Made by a program: the position numbers and the translations under genes. Shown one piece after another: positions 45,124 through 54,172 of a stretch of 64,000 nucleotides of DNA. The DNA comes from Cupriavidus taiwanensis (GTDB taxonomy: Bacteria > Pseudomonadota > Gammaproteobacteria > Burkholderiales > Burkholderiaceae). The number at the start of each line of letters is the position of its first letter. Positions within the stretch are counted from its first letter, which is position 1. The notes beneath the pieces were generated by a model that saw nothing but the letters and a program-made list of their open reading frames with translations, made no database searches and was not told where the DNA came from. The stretch covers positions 2,205,274-2,269,273 of the forward strand of contig NZ_LT976853.1 of assembly GCF_900249755.1 (NCBI RefSeq). The letters run 5' to 3'.

Positions 45124-45891
45124 ATGTCCATATCGTGCCCCGCTGCCATTTCTAGCAGGTTCCAATTGCTCACTTCCATCCCCATTACCGAGATGTCGCC
45201 CCGCTGCTCCACCTGTGCGATGGGACAGCTGTGCCTTCCGGTTGGCATGTCGCAGCAGGACCTTGCCAAGATCGACACGCTGGTGCAGGAACGCATCCGC
45301 GTGCACAAGGGGGAAACCCTCTACCGCATGGGCGACCCGCTCACCGCGGTCTACGCCATCCGCTTCGGTACGCTCAAGACGCATGTCACTACCGAAGACG
45401 GGCGCTCGCAGATTACCGGTTTCCACCTGCCCGGTGAAATCGTCGGCCTCGACGGCCTGGGCGAGATGCAGCATGCATCCGATGCAACCGCGCTCGAAGA
45501 TACCGAGGTATGCGTGGTCCGCATGAACGACCTGCAATCGCTGTCGGCCGACCTGCCTTCGCTGCAGCAGCAGTTCCTGCGCCTGATGGGCAAGGAAATC
45601 ACGCACGACCAGCTGATGCTGGTCACGCTCGGCTCGATGCGCGCAGAGGAGCGCCTGGCCGCCTTCCTGATCAATCTGTCGGAGCGCCTGTCGGCGCGCG
45701 GTTATTCGGCCTCCGAATTCGTGATGCGCATGAGCCGCGAAGAAATCGGCAGCTACCTCGGGCTGAAGCTCGAGACCGTCAGCCGGCTGTTCTCGCGCTT
45801 TGCCGAGGCCGGACTGATCCAGATCCGCCAGCGGCATGTCAAGCTGATCGACATCGACGGCATCAAGCAACTCTACAGCCGCACCTGCTGA
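45124..45891 (+). CDS. fnr: Oxygen-sensing FNR-type transcriptional activator
   Basis: 255-residue CRP/FNR protein. Cysteines for an O2-labile [4Fe-4S] cluster are present: Cys28, Cys31, Cys37 (CSTCAMGQLC) and Cys130 (EDTEVCVVR), the same pattern as E. coli FNR (20, 23, 29, 122). The recognition helix EEIGSYLGLKLETVSRLFSRF carries E--SR, which reads TTGAT half-sites. Perfect TTGAT-N4-ATCAA sites lie upstream of ccoN and ccoI in this window, so these are likely targets. The start at 45124 is used; an in-frame ATG at 45082 is possible but overlaps the SafE gene start region. Confidence 0.95.
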   Translation: MSISCPAAISSRFQLLTSIPITEMSPRCSTCAMGQLCLPVGMSQQDLAKIDTLVQERIRVHKGETLYRMGDPLTAVYAIRFGTLKTHVTTEDGRSQITGFHLPGEIVGLDGLGEMQHASDATALEDTEVCVVRMNDLQSLSADLPSLQQQFLRLMGKEITHDQLMLVTLGSMRAEERLAAFLINLSERLSARGYSASEFVMRMSREEIGSYLGLKLETVSRLFSRFAEAGLIQIRQRHVKLIDIDGIKQLYSRTC

Positions 45892-45940
45892 CCCACCGCG
45901 GCGTTGCCGCGCCGCGTGCGGCGCCGGCAACGCGGTGGGC
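45892..45940. terminator. Large GC-rich stem-loop between fnr and the cco cluster
   Basis: CCCACCGCG-GCGTTGCCG and CGGCAACG-CGGTGGG pair over about 15 bases with a 3-base bulge, starting one base after the fnr stop. It sits between converging genes and may end both transcripts, but lacks a T run. Confidence 0.4.
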
Positions 45941-45957
45941 CCGTTCCTGCTCCCTTC

Positions 45958-46203
45958 CTATTCCAGCTCGTCCGTATCCGCCAGCCGGGTCGGCATGGTG
46001 TACAGCGTCAGCCCGCTGGACAACGCGCAGAACACCCACGCCAGCAGGAAACCAACGGTATAGACCGACTCGCGCGACGATTCGATCGGATGGCCGAAGA
46101 ATTTCAGGTCGCCCGGATCGACGACGGAAAACACCGTCGCCGTCGCCAGGCCCGCCATCAGGAAGCCCGGCCACAGCACCCACATCAGCCAGCGCAACCT
46201 CAT
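45958..46203 (-). CDS. Small two-helix membrane protein at the end of the cco operon
   Basis: 81 residues with two membrane segments (LRWLMWVLWPGFLMAGLATATVFSV and VYTVGFLLAWVFCALSSGLTLYTM). The central DPGDLKFFGHPIESSRESVYTVGF pattern recurs in small proteins next to cbb3 oxidase genes in betaproteobacteria as far as I recall. No function is known; oxidase assembly is a guess from position. Its start overlaps the stop of the CcoH-like gene by 4 bases (ATGA), so it is cotranslated with it. Confidence 0.8.
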   Translation of the reverse strand: MRLRWLMWVLWPGFLMAGLATATVFSVVDPGDLKFFGHPIESSRESVYTVGFLLAWVFCALSSGLTLYTMPTRLADTDELE

Positions 46204-46409
46204 GGCTGCCTCGCTGCCGCGGACCTGGGCGGCACGGCTCCAACCTTCTCCACCACCAGGCCATGCCGCGTTGCGCCCTGCACCGGCATGTCGGGGTGCA
46301 CCGACGCCAGCCAGATCGTCACGCCGCACGCCACCATGGCCGCCAGCGGACCGGCCATCAGCAGCCACGGCCACGGTTCCTTCCACCACGGATTGCCTTG
46401 CTGATTCAT
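46200..46409 (-). CDS. ccoH: CcoH/FixH-like protein, short form
   Basis: 69 residues. PWWKEPWPWLLMAGPLAAMVACGVTIWLA is the FixH membrane anchor. Full FixH/CcoH proteins are about 150-170 residues and have a periplasmic Ig-like domain; here only about 25 residues follow the helix (ATRHGLVVEKV resembles the DxYYKxGLxxN motif position). CcoH is needed for stable cbb3 oxidase assembly. The position directly after ccoG supports the name, but the truncation means function may be partial or differ. AGGGGG precedes the 46409 start. Confidence 0.75.
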   Translation of the reverse strand: MNQQGNPWWKEPWPWLLMAGPLAAMVACGVTIWLASVHPDMPVQGATRHGLVVEKVGAVPPRSAAARQP

Positions 46410-46452
46410 CTTGCCCCCTTCATCCTGGCGACGACCTACGAGTCGCCTAGCT

Positions 46453-47925
46453 TCACAATTCGCGCGGCACGATAAAACTGGTGGATTGCCGGATTTCGGC
46501 ATGCCCCTGCTCCGTGCCTTCGCTCGTTACCGTTACGTTGATCTTGTGCGTGCCCTGCGTGGCGGCCTCGATCGGCACACGGATGCGGATCGGCAGCAAC
46601 CGGTTCGAGGTTGGCGCCAGCGATTCGGCCTGCTTGTCGTATTCGACCGTCAGGTCCTTCAGCTCATCGCTGTCGGCGCGCACGCGGATCTGCATCGGCG
46701 CTTCGGTGGTGTTGATCAGCTGCAACCGATAGACGTTCTCGATCCAGCGCCCTTCCACTTCCCGGCCCAGCGCGCCACGGTCGCGGATGATGTCGACCTT
46801 CAACGGGGTGCGCAGCATGATCGAAGCCATGAAGCCGGCCAGCAGCGCCCCCCAGATCACCGAGTAGATGATGACGCGCGGACGCAGCAGGCGCTTGCGC
46901 GATGCCGCGGCGGACAGGCCCTTGCGCATCGCGTTTTCCGAAGTGTACCGGATCAGCCCGCGCGGGTACGCCATCTTGTCCATGACCTGGTTGCAGGCAT
47001 CGATGCAGGCGCCGCAGCCGATGCACTCGTACTGCAGGCCATCGCGGATGTCGATGCCGGTCGGGCACACCTGCACGCAGATGCTGCAGTTGACGCAATC
47101 GCCCAGCCCGGCCTGGTGATGGTCGGTCTTGCGCGAGCGGCTGCCGCGCGGCTCGCCGCGGCCGACGTCGTAGGTCACGACATAGGTGTCGCGGTCCACC
47201 ATCACGCTCTGGAAGCGTGCGTACGGGCACATGTACTTGCATACCTGTTCGCGCATAAAGCCCGCATTGCCCCACGTGGCGAACGCATAGAACAGCATCC
47301 AGAACGCCTGCCACGGTCCCAGCGACAGCGCCAGCACCTCGCCGCCCAGTTCGCGGATCGGCGCAAAGTAGCCGATGAAGGTGAAGCCGGTCCAGAGCGC
47401 GATCAGTATCCAAAGGAAATGCTTGGTCGCCTTGATGCGGAGTTTGCGCAGGCTCCACGGATCCCCGTCGAGGCGGATGCGCGCGATGCGGTCGCCTTCG
47501 ACCCGCCGCTCGATCCACATGAAGATCTCGGTATAGACCGTTTGCGGGCACGCGTAGCCGCAGAACAGCCGCCCCGCGATCGCCGTGAACAGGAACAGCG
47601 CCAGCGCCGAGATGACCAGCAGCACGGCCAGGTAGATGACGTCCTGCGGCCACAGCACCAGCCCGAAGATATAGAACTTGCGCTCGCCAAGGTCAAACAG
47701 CACGGCCTGGCGTCCGTTCCACTGGAGCCAGGGCGTGCCGTAGTAGATCAGCTGGGTCAGGATCACCAGCCAGACGCGCCAGCTGGAGAACGCGCCCTTC
47801 ACCGAGCGGGGATAGATTTTGCGGCGGACCTCGTAGAGGGTTTCTTCCGAGGTCTCGCCCGGCGCAGCGGCCGACCTTTGCAGGTCGGCCGCCCGGGCCA
47901 CTTCTTCGGTCCCGGGCGCGTTCAT
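46453..47925 (-). CDS. ccoG: Cytochrome oxidase accessory protein CcoG (RdxA/FixG)
   Basis: 490 residues. Inner-membrane polyferredoxin-like protein that reduces Cu(II) for cbb3 oxidase maturation. Several membrane segments in the N-terminal half include FCGYACPQTVYTEIFMWIER. Two 4Fe-4S motifs are CVNCSICVQVCPTGIDIRDG and ECIGCGACIDACNQVMDKM, and the C-terminal Ig-like FixG domain (about 375-490) is present. It follows ccoP by 49 bases in the ccoNOQPGH order. Confidence 0.96.
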   Translation of the reverse strand: MNAPGTEEVARAADLQRSAAAPGETSEETLYEVRRKIYPRSVKGAFSSWRVWLVILTQLIYYGTPWLQWNGRQAVLFDLGERKFYIFGLVLWPQDVIYLAVLLVISALALFLFTAIAGRLFCGYACPQTVYTEIFMWIERRVEGDRIARIRLDGDPWSLRKLRIKATKHFLWILIALWTGFTFIGYFAPIRELGGEVLALSLGPWQAFWMLFYAFATWGNAGFMREQVCKYMCPYARFQSVMVDRDTYVVTYDVGRGEPRGSRSRKTDHHQAGLGDCVNCSICVQVCPTGIDIRDGLQYECIGCGACIDACNQVMDKMAYPRGLIRYTSENAMRKGLSAAASRKRLLRPRVIIYSVIWGALLAGFMASIMLRTPLKVDIIRDRGALGREVEGRWIENVYRLQLINTTEAPMQIRVRADSDELKDLTVEYDKQAESLAPTSNRLLPIRIRVPIEAATQGTHKINVTVTSEGTEQGHAEIRQSTSFIVPREL

Positions 47926-47974
47926 GGGCGAGTTCTCCGGCGAGCCACGAGCGCTCGCTCACATGAGTCGTCGA

Positions 47975-48892
47975 TCATTGCCCGGCTCCGCCTCCCGTAT
48001 TGGACAAGCCCCACACATAGGCCGTCAGCATGCGGATGCGCTCGGGCGTCAGGATTTCCTCGTGGGCCGGCATATGGTTGTTGTGGCCCTTCAGGATGGC
48101 CTCGACGATGCTGGCTTCCGAGCTGCCATAGAGCCAGACGTTGTCCGACAGGTTCGGCGCGCCGAGCGCTTGGTTGCCCTTGCCGCCTGAACCATGGCAT
48201 GCCACGCAGGTGGTCTTGAACGTGCCCTCGCCGCGCGATGCACGGATCGGATCCGACGACAGCCCGGACAGCGAGCGCACATACTGCGCCACGTCGCCCG
48301 CCTGCTTGGCGTCGATCGAGGCGCCGAACGGCGGCATCACGCCGTTGCGGCCCTTGGTGATGGTCTGGCTGATGGTTTCGGGGTCGCCACCGTACAGCCA
48401 ATCGTTATCGGTCAGGTTGGGGAAGCCCCGGCTGCCGCGCGCATCCGAGCCGTGGCACTGTGCACAGTAGTTCAGGAACAGGCGCTGGCCGATCTCGCGC
48501 GCCTGCGGGTCCGCTGCCACCTGCTTGACGTCCATCTTCAGGTATTTGGCGTAGATCTCGTTCTGCATGCGCTCCTGCGCCGCGCGGTGCGCGGCCAACT
48601 CGCCCTGCGTGGAGAATTTCAGCACGCCGGCGTATGAGCCCAGGCCCGGATACAGCACGAGATAAGCCAGACCGAAAATGCAGGCCAGCAGGAACATCCA
48701 CATCCACCAGCGCGGCAGCGGGTTGTTCAGCTCGCGCAGGTCGCCGTCCCAGACGTGGCCGGTATCTTCGGTGCCACCGGGGGTCTTGGTGATCTTGCGT
48801 TGCGAGAACAGCAGCCATACGCACCAGATAATGCCGATGAGCGCGATGGCGGCAATGTAGTAACTCCAGAATTCGGAAATGAAATCGCTCAT
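47975..48892 (-). CDS. ccoP: cbb3-type cytochrome c oxidase subunit III (di-heme CcoP)
   Basis: 305 residues. The N-terminal FixP_N region has two membrane helices (about 10-30 and 62-82) and the WDGDLRELNNPLPRWWMWMF motif. Two c-type heme sites follow: Cys143-x2-Cys146-His147 and Cys229-x2-Cys232-His233, with axial-ligand methionines later in each domain (for example MPPFG and MPAHEE). It passes electrons from cytochrome c to CcoO and CcoN on the periplasmic face. Confidence 0.97.
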   Translation of the reverse strand: MSDFISEFWSYYIAAIALIGIIWCVWLLFSQRKITKTPGGTEDTGHVWDGDLRELNNPLPRWWMWMFLLACIFGLAYLVLYPGLGSYAGVLKFSTQGELAAHRAAQERMQNEIYAKYLKMDVKQVAADPQAREIGQRLFLNYCAQCHGSDARGSRGFPNLTDNDWLYGGDPETISQTITKGRNGVMPPFGASIDAKQAGDVAQYVRSLSGLSSDPIRASRGEGTFKTTCVACHGSGGKGNQALGAPNLSDNVWLYGSSEASIVEAILKGHNNHMPAHEEILTPERIRMLTAYVWGLSNTGGGAGQ

Positions 48893-48894
48893 GG

Positions 48895-49059
48895 CTAGGG
48901 GTTCCGGCTCGATGTTGTCGTGGTTTCGTCAGGCAGCGCGAACGGCAGCATGGCCGATTCTCGGTTGGCGGCCTGGCGGCCGGCGGACCAGGCCCACCAG
49001 CAGATGCCGAGGAAGACAACCATGGACACGACGGTCGCAATGGCGGTGATCATGGCCAT
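48895..49059 (-). CDS. ccoQ: cbb3-type cytochrome c oxidase subunit IV (CcoQ)
   Basis: 54 residues. One membrane helix (TAIATVVSMVVFLGICWWAWSAG) is followed by a short polar tail (MLPFALPDETTTTS), the CcoQ pattern FxxxxxWAxSxxR...F-LP. It stabilises the oxidase complex. It lies between ccoO (3 bases upstream) and ccoP (2 bases downstream). Confidence 0.9.
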   Translation of the reverse strand: MAMITAIATVVSMVVFLGICWWAWSAGRQAANRESAMLPFALPDETTTTSSRNP

Positions 49060-49062
49060 GGC

Positions 49063-49722
49063 TTACTCCTTCGGGGCCGCGGCGGCGGCATCGACGCGGA
49101 CGTTGCGGCGGTTGGTGCCAAGCCCTTGCAGGTAGGCCACCAGCGCGTCCTCTTCGGTCTTGCCTTTCAGTTCTTCCGGCGCCTTCGCAATCTCGGCGTC
49201 GGTGTACGGCACGCCCAGCCTGACCAGCGCACGCATGCGCGCCTGGATATCGTTGGTCGGCAGCTCGGCCTTCTCCAGCCACGGGTACGACGGCATCACG
49301 GATTCCGGCACCACGTCGCGCGGGTTGCGCAGGTGGATGCGCTGCCAGTCGTCGGAGTAGCGCCCGCCCACGCGCGCCAGATCAGGGCCGGTACGCTTGG
49401 AGCCCCACAGGAACGGATGGTCGTAGACCGATTCCCCTGCGGTGGAGTAGTGGCCGTAGCGCTCGGTCTCGGCTTGCAGCGTACGCACCTGCTGCGAGTG
49501 GCAGCCGACGCAGCCTTCGCGGATATAGATATCGCGCCCCATCAGCCGCAGCGGCGAATACGGCGTGATGCCCGGATCCGGCTCGGTGGTGGAGTGCTGG
49601 AAGAACAGCGGCACGATCTGGACCAGGCCTGCGATGCTGACCACGAGGATCGTGCAGATGATCAGCCAGCCGATGTTCTTCTCCAGCGTTTCGTGGGAAA
49701 AGAAGCGTTGTTTGTCGGACAT
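49063..49722 (-). CDS. ccoO: cbb3-type cytochrome c oxidase subunit II (mono-heme CcoO)
   Basis: 219 residues. One N-terminal membrane anchor ([25 protein letters not shown]) is followed by a periplasmic cytochrome c domain with Cys71-x2-Cys74-His75 ([13 protein letters not shown]). The ligand methionine lies in [13 protein letters not shown]. Typical CcoO motifs [40 protein letters not shown] are intact. It starts 18 bases after the ccoN stop. Confidence 0.97.
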   Translation of the reverse strand: MSDKQRFFSHETLEKNIGWLIICTILVVSIAGLVQIVPLFFQHSTTEPDPGITPYSPLRLMGRDIYIREGCVGCHSQQVRTLQAETERYGHYSTAGESVYDHPFLWGSKRTGPDLARVGGRYSDDWQRIHLRNPRDVVPESVMPSYPWLEKAELPTNDIQARMRALVRLGVPYTDAEIAKAPEELKGKTEEDALVAYLQGLGTNRRNVRVDAAAAAPKE

Positions 49723-49740
49723 CTTTCTATCCTGGATTGA

Positions 49741-51189
49741 TCAGTGGGCAGAGGCGGCGATGCTGGCCGGAATCGGCGCATCGACGGCGGGCTTGCCGGC
49801 AATGGTCTTGACGATGTTGTAGGCCATCAGCAGCATGCCGGACAGGAAGCACATGCCACCCAGCAGGCGAATCAGGTAGAACGGATACTTGGCCTTGACC
49901 GCTTCGACGAAGGCGTAGGTCAGCGTGCCGTCAGGCTGCGTGGCGCGCCACATCAGTCCTTCCATGACCCCGGCGATCCACATCGAGGCGATATACAGCA
50001 CCACGCCGATGGTCGCGATCCAGAAGTGCCACTCGATCAGGCGCACGCTGTACATCTGCTTCTCGCCGAACAGCCGGGGGATCAGGTAGTACAGCGAGCC
50101 GATCGAGATCATCGCGACCCAGCCCAGCGCGCCGGAGTGCACGTGGCCGATGGTCCAGTCGGTGTAGTGCGACAGTGCGTTGACGGTCTTGATCGACATC
50201 ATCGAGCCTTCGAACGTGGACATGCCATAGAACGACAGAGCCACCACCAGGAACTTCAGGATGGGGTCGGTGCGCAGCTTGTGCCAGGCGCCTGACAGCG
50301 TCATGATGCCGTTGATCATGCCGCCCCAGGAGGGTGCCAGCAGGATCAGCGAGAACACCATGCCCAGCGACTGCGCCCAGTCCGGCAGCGCGGTGTACTG
50401 CAGGTGGTGCGGGCCGGCCCACATGTAGGTGAAGTTCAGCGCCCAGAAATGGACGATGGACAGGCGGTAGGAAAAGATCGGGCGCTCCGCCTGCTTGGGA
50501 ATGAAGTAGTACATCATCCCCAGGAAGCTGGTGGTCAGGAAGAAGCCGACGGCGTTATGGCCGTACCACCACTGGATCATTGCGTCCTGCACGCCGGCAT
50601 AGGCCGAGTAGGACTTCCACAGCGACACCGGCATCTCGATGTTGTTGACGATGTGCAGCAGCGCGATGGTCAGGATGTAGGCGCCGAAGAACCAGTTGGC
50701 GACGTAGATATGCCGGGTCTTGCGCTTGACGATGGTGCCGAAGAACACGATGGCGTAGGCCACCCAGACCGCGGTGATCAGCAGGTCGATGGGCCATTCG
50801 AGTTCGGCGTATTCCTTGGAGCTGGTGATGCCCAGCGGCAGCGTGATGGCGGCCGCGACGATGACCAGTTGCCAGCCCCAGAACGTGAACGCGGCCAGCG
50901 GGCCGCAGAACAGCCGCGCCTGGCAGGTGCGCTGGACCACGTAATACGAGGTGGCGAACAGCGCGCTGCCGCCGAAGGCGAAGATCACCGCATTGGTATG
51001 CAGCGGTCGCAGCCGGCCGAACGACAGCCAGGGTGTATTGAAATTGAGCTCGGGCCAGATCAGCTGTGCTGCCAGCAGCACGCCGACGGCCATGCCGACG
51101 ATCCCCCAGACTACCGTCATGACAGCGAACTGTCTTACGACGCCGTAATTGAAGGTGTCGACGCGTGATGACGCGGCAGTGACATCCAT
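49741..51189 (-). CDS. ccoN: cbb3-type cytochrome c oxidase subunit I (CcoN)
   Basis: 482 residues, 12 membrane helices. Catalytic subunit of the high-affinity oxygen reductase. It carries heme and CuB histidines, for example in [53 protein letters not shown] and [17 protein letters not shown]. The cbb3 class lacks the His-Tyr pair of aa3 oxidases in the usual place, which fits. It is the first gene of ccoNOQPGH and is preceded by a perfect FNR box at 51265-51278. Confidence 0.98.
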   Translation of the reverse strand: MDVTAASSRVDTFNYGVVRQFAVMTVVWGIVGMAVGVLLAAQLIWPELNFNTPWLSFGRLRPLHTNAVIFAFGGSALFATSYYVVQRTCQARLFCGPLAAFTFWGWQLVIVAAAITLPLGITSSKEYAELEWPIDLLITAVWVAYAIVFFGTIVKRKTRHIYVANWFFGAYILTIALLHIVNNIEMPVSLWKSYSAYAGVQDAMIQWWYGHNAVGFFLTTSFLGMMYYFIPKQAERPIFSYRLSIVHFWALNFTYMWAGPHHLQYTALPDWAQSLGMVFSLILLAPSWGGMINGIMTLSGAWHKLRTDPILKFLVVALSFYGMSTFEGSMMSIKTVNALSHYTDWTIGHVHSGALGWVAMISIGSLYYLIPRLFGEKQMYSVRLIEWHFWIATIGVVLYIASMWIAGVMEGLMWRATQPDGTLTYAFVEAVKAKYPFYLIRLLGGMCFLSGMLLMAYNIVKTIAGKPAVDAPIPASIAASAH

Positions 51190-51237
51190 TCAGACCCCCA
51201 AAGCTTAGAGAAAATAAAAAACCTACTGACAGTGTGA

Positions 51238-51278
51238 CTTTAGAAAAACCATGCCGCGGGTGCGTTGATCTTTATCAA
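51238..51278 (-). promoter_or_regulatory. FNR-dependent promoter of the ccoN operon
   Basis: TTGATCTTTATCAA at 51265-51278 is a perfect TTGAT-N4-ATCAA site. A TCTAAA -10 candidate (about 51238-51243, minus sense) lies at the spacing expected for a class II site centred at -41.5. The ccoN start is 75 bases downstream of the site. Confidence 0.92.
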
Positions 51279-51340
51279 GCGGCTCCGGGCACGTCTTGAA
51301 CCTGCGCGCGCGGCTCCGGTCCGAGGCACGCGCCGCAGGC

Positions 51341-51487
51341 TCACGGCTTGTCGTTGTCCAGCAGGATCGATTCGGCAGGCCGGTCCAGGTCGTCGTATTG
51401 CCCGGCATGAAGCGCCCACCACAGCGCGCCCGCGATGACCACCACGAGCACCAGGCTCATCGGCACCAGCAGGTAAAGCGTTTCCAT
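51341..51487 (-). CDS. ccoS: cbb3 oxidase maturation protein CcoS
   Basis: 48 residues. One membrane helix (LYLLVPMSLVLVVVIAGALWWAL) is followed by the CcoS signature GQYDDLDRPAESILLDND. It is needed for heme or copper insertion into CcoN. It starts 2 bases after the ccoI stop and lies just upstream of the ccoN operon. Confidence 0.93.
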   Translation of the reverse strand: METLYLLVPMSLVLVVVIAGALWWALHAGQYDDLDRPAESILLDNDKP

Positions 51488-51489
51488 CG

Positions 51490-54069
51490 TCAGGCTCCGT
51501 GATGCAGCGACTTGTGCCGCGACTTGCCGGCGCGCAGCAGCCGCCAGGCGTTCGCGACCACCAGCAGCGACGACAGCGACATGCCGATGCCGGCCATCCA
51601 CGCCGTCACCAGCCCGGTCGCCGCCAGCGGAATGGCGACCACGTTGTAGAAGAAGGCCCAGCCCAGGTTCTGCCGCACCACGCGGCGGGTCTTGCGCGAC
51701 ACGGCCAGCGCGGTCGCGATCTCGGCCACGCCGCCGTGCGTCAGCACCGCGTCCGCGCCGGCCTGGGCCAGCGGCGCGCCGCTGCCGATGGCAATCGACA
51801 CCTGCGCCTGGGCCAGCACGGGGGCGTCGTTGATGCCATCACCGACTGCGAGCACCACCGCCCCGCCCTGCTGCAGCCGCGCCACGTAGTCGCGCTTGCC
51901 TTCGGGCGTGACCTCGCCGGCCACGCGGTCGATACCGAAGTGCGCGGCCCACCAGTGCACCGCGGCCGTGTTGTCGCCCGATACCAGGTGGCAGCGCACG
52001 CCCAGTTCGCGCAGCCGCGCCAGCAGCGCCGGGGTCTCCTGGCGCTCGACGTCGGCCAGCACGAAGCGCGCCAGCGGTCCGGTCTCGGCGCCGAGCCAGA
52101 CCACCGTGGCGCCGGGATGCATCGGGTGGTCCGCTGCTGCCGGCGCTGGTCCGTCGTCGTTACTGAATGCACAGACAAAACCGGCGCGGCCGAGGCGCAG
52201 GCGGCGGCCCGCGACCACCGCCTCCAGGCCCTGGCCGGGCACGTTGCGCATGTCGCTGACCTGCAGCGGCTGGCCGGCGTGATCCGGCGCCGCCGCCACC
52301 AGCGCGCGCGCGATTGGGTGCTCGCCGCCGCGCTCCATCGCCGCGGCCAGGGCCAGGCAGCGGGCAGAATCGGCTTCAGCCAGCGGCTCGACCGCCGCCA
52401 CGGCAAAGCGGCCTTCGGTCAGCGTGCCGGTCTTGTCGAGCACCACGTCCGTGACACGCGCGAGCGTTTCCAGTGCATGGCCGCGCGCCAGCAGCACACC
52501 ACGCCGCGACAGCGCCGCGCCGGCCGCGGCCAGCGCAACGGGCGTGGCCAGCGACAACGCGCACGGGCAACTGACCACCAGCACCGCAATCGTCACCAGC
52601 AGGGCCCGCGACGGATCGATCCAGAGGCCCCAGACCATGCCGGTCAATGCCGCCAGCCCAAGCAGCGTCGCCACGAACCAGCCCGCAACGCGGTCGGCCA
52701 GCGTGGCAAGGCGCGGCTTCTCCGCCAGCGCGCGGTCCAGCACCGCGACGATCTCGGCCAGGCGGGTGGCGGCGCCGACGCGGGCCACGCGCAGTTCCAG
52801 CGGGCTGGCCGTATTGAAGCTGCCGGCCAGCACGGTGTCGCCGGCGCTGCGGCGCACCGGGCGGCTTTCGCCGGTCAGCATGGATTCATCGAGTTCGCTG
52901 GCGCCGGCAGTCACCGCGCCATCCGCCGGGACGATCTCGCCCGCCTTGACGCGGATGAGATCACCCGCGCGCAGGCGCGCCACCGGGATGCGATCGCCCG
53001 CTGCGCCGGCCGCTGACAGCCGCTCGCAAGTGGCGGGCAACTGGCGCGCCAGCATCTCGGCACCGCTGCGCGAGGCCTGGCGCACGCGCAGTTCCAGGTA
53101 GCGGGCCAGCAGCAGGAACGCGACGAACATCGTCACCGAGTCGAAATAGACCTCGCCCACGCCGCGCACGGTGGCCAGCGCACTGGCGGCAAAGCCCGCG
53201 GCGACGCCGATCGCCACCGGCACGTCCATGCCCATATGGCGCTGGCGCAGGCTGCGCCAGGCACCGGCGAAGATTGGCGAGGCGGCGTAGCACACCACCG
53301 GCAAGGTCAGCGCGAAGCTGGCCCAGCGCATCAGCTGGAGCTGGCCGGGGTCGATGGTGGCCTCGTGGGTGTAGATCGGCCACGCGTACATCATGACCTG
53401 CATCATGCCGAGCATGGCCACCGCCATGCGCATCAGCAACCCGCGCCGGGCGCGGCGGTCCTGCTGGTCGGTGCGCGAGACTTCGAAGGGCCAGGCCATG
53501 TAGCCGATGCCTGCCAGCGCGGCGAGCAGCCCCGACACCGTCTGCGCGCCGTCGCGCCAGCGCACCACCACGCGCCGCGTGGCGACGTTGGCCACCGCGG
53601 ACTCGACCCCCGGCTGGCGGGACAGGTGCTGCTCGATCAGCCACGCGCACGCGGCGCAGCGGATGCTATCCGGAGCCAGCGTGATTTCACAGCGCCCGTC
53701 GTCGAGCGGGCGAACGAACTGCGCGCGCAGTTCCGGGGCATCGTAGGCGGCCCAGACCGGCTCGGCTTCGCGCCGGGCGTCGTCGTCGATGGGCCGGGCG
53801 AAGCGGGCTTCGTCGCCGTACAGGTGGGCAAAGCCGGCGGCGTGGAGGGTCTGTGCCAGGGCCTGGCAGCCGCCGCAGCAGAATACGCGGCGGCTGCCGT
53901 CCAGGTCGGCGCTGAGCGGCTTGGCGTCGGTGACAGGCAAGCCGCAATGGAAGCAGGCCAGCGGTGCGGCAGCGCCGCGCGCAGCCGTGTCGGCGCCATC
54001 GCGCCCGGCGGGCGGCGGGAATGGCGCCAGCATGCTGGCGGAAGGACTGGTGGCTGGGGGCGGCGACAT
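51490..54069 (-). CDS. ccoI: Copper-transporting P1B-ATPase CcoI/FixI
   Basis: 859 residues. It exports copper for cbb3 oxidase assembly. The N-terminal Cys-rich metal-binding domain has CFHCGLPV and FCCGGCQAL (about residues 39-75). An HMA domain with RCAACAWLIEQHL follows (about 137-150). The membrane CPC motif is in VVSCPCALSLATPVAL, with phosphorylation site DKTGTLTEG, and the late GDGINDAPVLAQAQVSIAIG hinge. Eight membrane helices are expected. It starts a short ccoI-ccoS unit with its own FNR box at 54121. Confidence 0.95.
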   Translation of the reverse strand: MSPPPATSPSASMLAPFPPPAGRDGADTAARGAAAPLACFHCGLPVTDAKPLSADLDGSRRVFCCGGCQALAQTLHAAGFAHLYGDEARFARPIDDDARREAEPVWAAYDAPELRAQFVRPLDDGRCEITLAPDSIRCAACAWLIEQHLSRQPGVESAVANVATRRVVVRWRDGAQTVSGLLAALAGIGYMAWPFEVSRTDQQDRRARRGLLMRMAVAMLGMMQVMMYAWPIYTHEATIDPGQLQLMRWASFALTLPVVCYAASPIFAGAWRSLRQRHMGMDVPVAIGVAAGFAASALATVRGVGEVYFDSVTMFVAFLLLARYLELRVRQASRSGAEMLARQLPATCERLSAAGAAGDRIPVARLRAGDLIRVKAGEIVPADGAVTAGASELDESMLTGESRPVRRSAGDTVLAGSFNTASPLELRVARVGAATRLAEIVAVLDRALAEKPRLATLADRVAGWFVATLLGLAALTGMVWGLWIDPSRALLVTIAVLVVSCPCALSLATPVALAAAGAALSRRGVLLARGHALETLARVTDVVLDKTGTLTEGRFAVAAVEPLAEADSARCLALAAAMERGGEHPIARALVAAAPDHAGQPLQVSDMRNVPGQGLEAVVAGRRLRLGRAGFVCAFSNDDGPAPAAADHPMHPGATVVWLGAETGPLARFVLADVERQETPALLARLRELGVRCHLVSGDNTAAVHWWAAHFGIDRVAGEVTPEGKRDYVARLQQGGAVVLAVGDGINDAPVLAQAQVSIAIGSGAPLAQAGADAVLTHGGVAEIATALAVSRKTRRVVRQNLGWAFFYNVVAIPLAATGLVTAWMAGIGMSLSSLLVVANAWRLLRAGKSRHKSLHHGA

Positions 54070-54094
54070 GGGGACCTTTTTCTACCCGGTCGAG

Positions 54095-54134
54095 GATATA
54101 GGCCGGCCCCCGGTTTCAACTTGATATTAATCAA
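54095..54134 (-). promoter_or_regulatory. FNR-dependent promoter of ccoI
   Basis: TTGATATTAATCAA at 54121-54134 is a perfect FNR site. TATATC at 54095-54100 (minus sense) is a -10 candidate at the class II spacing. The ccoI start at 54069 would leave a short leader of under 20 nt. Confidence 0.9.
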
Positions 54135-54172
54135 GGCGGCCCGGATACGTCGCCCCGGGCCCGAAACACCGC

